Below are positions 62,001 through 64,000 of a stretch of 64,000 nucleotides of DNA, piece by piece. Under the pieces are notes generated by a model. That model was not told the DNA's origin, ran no database searches, and worked only from the letters and a program-made list of their open reading frames with translations. Numbering within the stretch: the stretch's first letter is position 1; the number at the start of each line of letters is the position of its first letter. This DNA comes from Spodoptera frugiperda (Eukaryota; Arthropoda; Insecta; Lepidoptera; Noctuidae). The stretch lies in the NCBI RefSeq assembly GCF_023101765.2, contig NC_064215.1:4774001-4838000 (forward strand). Reading direction: 5' to 3'. A program made the translations under genes and the position numbers.

Positions 62001-62794
62001 ACTCAACCATGTTGCAGGGAATCGAACGATCCAATGCCCGTGCCACCGCCAGTGAGACCTTTGAGTGAGCATGACAACTCTAAGCTGACACAAATGCATT
62101 CTACTAGTCTAATTTAGCTAATTACAGGGCTCTCACATTTACAATAATCTGTATAAAGTACAGAACACATTGAAATAACATGGTTATATTATTTCATTTT
62201 TTAAATTTACGAAAGATGATATTTTAAATATCGCCATTTTTAGACAAAAAAACTGATTTAAAGGGACTAATTTAAAATTTTCTAAAATAAAATCAGTTTA
62301 CTTACTGAATTACACATTGCGATATTGTGCGGATAAACGCCTAATTTTAAGTTTCTTTTCCCTGACTTTGTTATTATGTAATTATCAACATCGAAATGTT
62401 GCGAACGAAATATGCTACATTTAGTAGGAATCCAGGAGCCCATAGTACAGGTTTTCCTAGTTTGGGTTCCTGAATCCCACCACTTGTCATTTCAATTGTT
62501 TTAAACCTGGTCGTGTAACTTGCTACATAATTTATTATACTATTAATTATTATATAAGCTTAGTTTTTAAGACCAATGTCTGTATAAATATGGTGGAGAT
62601 AAAAATATACGCAGTTTCTAATCTGTGTGGTGGAACTTGAAAAAAAAAATTAATTCTACCAGTTGTGTCAATCCACAATTTTGTTACACCTGGATCTGTT
62701 GGAAACCTAAAACATAATATTAAAATAAATCATATGTCACATTCTATAAAAAAATAAAAACATAAAACTCACTCAAAATCTATATTACTAACTA
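56006..62794. other. Mrtf upstream intron or 5' region
   Basis: Must contain, or lead to, the first exon of the long Mrtf isoform, because the exon ending at 56005 starts in mid-codon. GC-rich patches at 56.11-56.17, 58.44-58.51, 59.63-59.69 and 60.10-60.19 kb are candidates for promoter or leader; none gives a clean ATG-to-donor exon of the right phase. A tRNA-like B-box-type stretch (ggatcgttcgattccctgc, minus strand, about 62030) may be a SINE remnant. Confidence 0.45.
57284..57325 (+). mobile_element. Possible RTE-like 3' tail remnant in Mrtf upstream region
   Basis: gacggttttgctcagtagtgggataaata resembles the ...tttgttcagcagtggacg end of the RTE at 9.47 kb. Too short for a firm call. 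Confidence 0.3.
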
Positions 62795-62890
62795 GCTTTT
62801 GCTCGCGACTTCGTTCGCGTGGAATAGTGACTTTCGGCAAAGGAGATTGTCCAAAACTGGCTATTTTTGAACAGGCTGCTCAACAAAAAT
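62795..62890 (-). mobile_element. Retroelement fragment, left member of an inverted pair
   Basis: ctagcttttgctcgcgactt, cgttcgcgtggaatagtgac, and then an approximately 60-bp stretch (aaaggagattgtccaaaact, ggctatttttgaacaggctg) whose inverse recurs at about 63675-63745. Confidence 0.5.
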
Positions 62891-63674
62891 GTAATTTACC
62901 AATAATTTTATTTATATTTTAGTAAATGTCTGATCCTAATAACTTTGTATCAATTAACAGTATAAAAAATCACATTTATTTTAGTATTTGTTATGATAAC
63001 CAAGTCAGTTGACTTTGAATTTGACTTCAGTGCTGTCAATCTGTTGTGTTTTTCGTCAAAATGACAGATATTATTCGCTTTGTTCTTTTGCATTGTGAGT
63101 GTTGTTTTTCTAAGTCTTCAATGGATTCTGATTCTTCACTACTACTACCTACTATGGCTAACACATAAGAGGCGATGGTTCCTATACGATTGAATTATGC
63201 AGAAATACTGCCAGTAGCCTACTGGAAGATTTCCCGCTCCCTTCAGTCAACTGCAGTTTATTGCGTGGGAAAATACATAGTAGACACATTAGTAGAAAAA
63301 CATATTTTGTATATATATTATATGAGAATAACACTGAACGCAGCACGGGAGGGCAGCTATAAAACAATATTGCTGCAACTGCATGGTGGGCCGTAGAACA
63401 GTAGATTGCTGTGCACATATAATGACTATTATTTGGTTTTTGAGCTGGGCAAGGTACCAGGAAAATATTAATCCACCTGCCCAGTTGCTAGACCATATTT
63501 TAATTACATTTGAATCAGATTAATAAAGAATTTTAATAAAAAAATGTTTTATTTCATGCATAAACAGCTTCAATAAAATGTAAAAAAAAACTAAATATAA
63601 ATCTGGATACAAAACTAAGTTTGTATCTTCATTCTTACTGATATCAACTATTAAATCAAACATAATTATATTAT

Positions 63675-64000
63675 TAGCTGAACTGCTTGTTCAAAAATAG
63701 CCAAAGTCCCATACAAATTGGTCAATCTCCTTTTGGTTTTAACCACATAGTTCCCGATCTCGCGGAATCTCTTCAAAAATGAGATGTAGAAGATATTCCA
63801 GGGAACTCTTCAAAAATCAACATAATGAGCTCTGCGTTTGAATTTAATAGATGTATACTCACTTAGGGCATTGAAAAAATAGTTTAAAAACGGACTTAAA
63901 CTAAAGATTTTTGAAATAAAAACTATCCTATGTCCTTTCTAAGGTTCTAAACTATATCTGTACCAAATTTCAACCAAATCCGTCAAATAGTTGCGGAGAT
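63675..64000 (+). mobile_element. Retroelement fragment, right member, cut by the window end
   Basis: gaactgcttgttcaaaaatagccaaag and ggtcaatctccttttggttt are the inverse of the 62830-62890 segment. It ends taccaaatttcaaccaaatc with cgtcaaatagttgcggaga, a recognisable dispersed insect repeat motif. The element continues past 64000. Confidence 0.5.

Overview
The window looks like a chromosomal segment of a lepidopteran insect, probably a moth. It is AT-rich with GC-rich coding exons, GT-AG introns, several tRNA-derived SINE families, small palindromic MITEs, and an RTE-type non-LTR retrotransposon ending in a (GAT)n tail. Species cannot be fixed from sequence alone.

Three protein genes are clearly supported, all on the minus strand between about 44.3 and 56.0 kb. 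From 5' to 3' of that strand: (1) Mrtf, the myocardin-related transcription factor, an actin-sensing SRF coactivator, with five phase-compatible coding exons (56005-50260) holding three RPEL motifs, a SAP domain and a coiled coil, plus a probable alternative first exon with its own promoter at about 53.3-53.5 kb and a probable 3 kb 3' UTR; its first exon is not identified and lies beyond 56.0 kb. (2) A cornichon-4-like ER export receptor (46706-46233), a single exon. (3) An FBXO22-like F-box/FIST-C protein in four exons (46211-44362), whose ATG lies only 21 bp after the cornichon stop codon, so the pair may be transcribed as a dicistron.

The 39.3-37.8 kb region probably holds the 5' end of a fourth minus-strand gene: an acceptor-bounded exon with a 5' UTR, an ATG after an in-frame stop, 14 codons and a perfect donor. 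The rest of that gene is not recognised and would lie at lower coordinates, which would make much of 1-37.8 kb intron.

The other sequence is intronic or intergenic and rich in mobile elements. The most complex is 6.0-10.1 kb: two nested pairs of inverted repeats (arms of about 840 bp and 550 bp) around a 5'-truncated RTE reverse transcriptase. Elsewhere there are five copies of one tRNA-derived SINE, a different SINE with a perfect 12-bp target-site duplication (TSD), three copies of a roughly 120-160 bp retroposon (two with perfect 10-13 bp TSDs, one with an imperfect 11-bp TSD, one nested inside an older tRNA-like SINE), 5'-truncated LINE tails, several MITE families and a few short tandem arrays. 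No rRNA, genuine tRNA gene or CRISPR array was seen.
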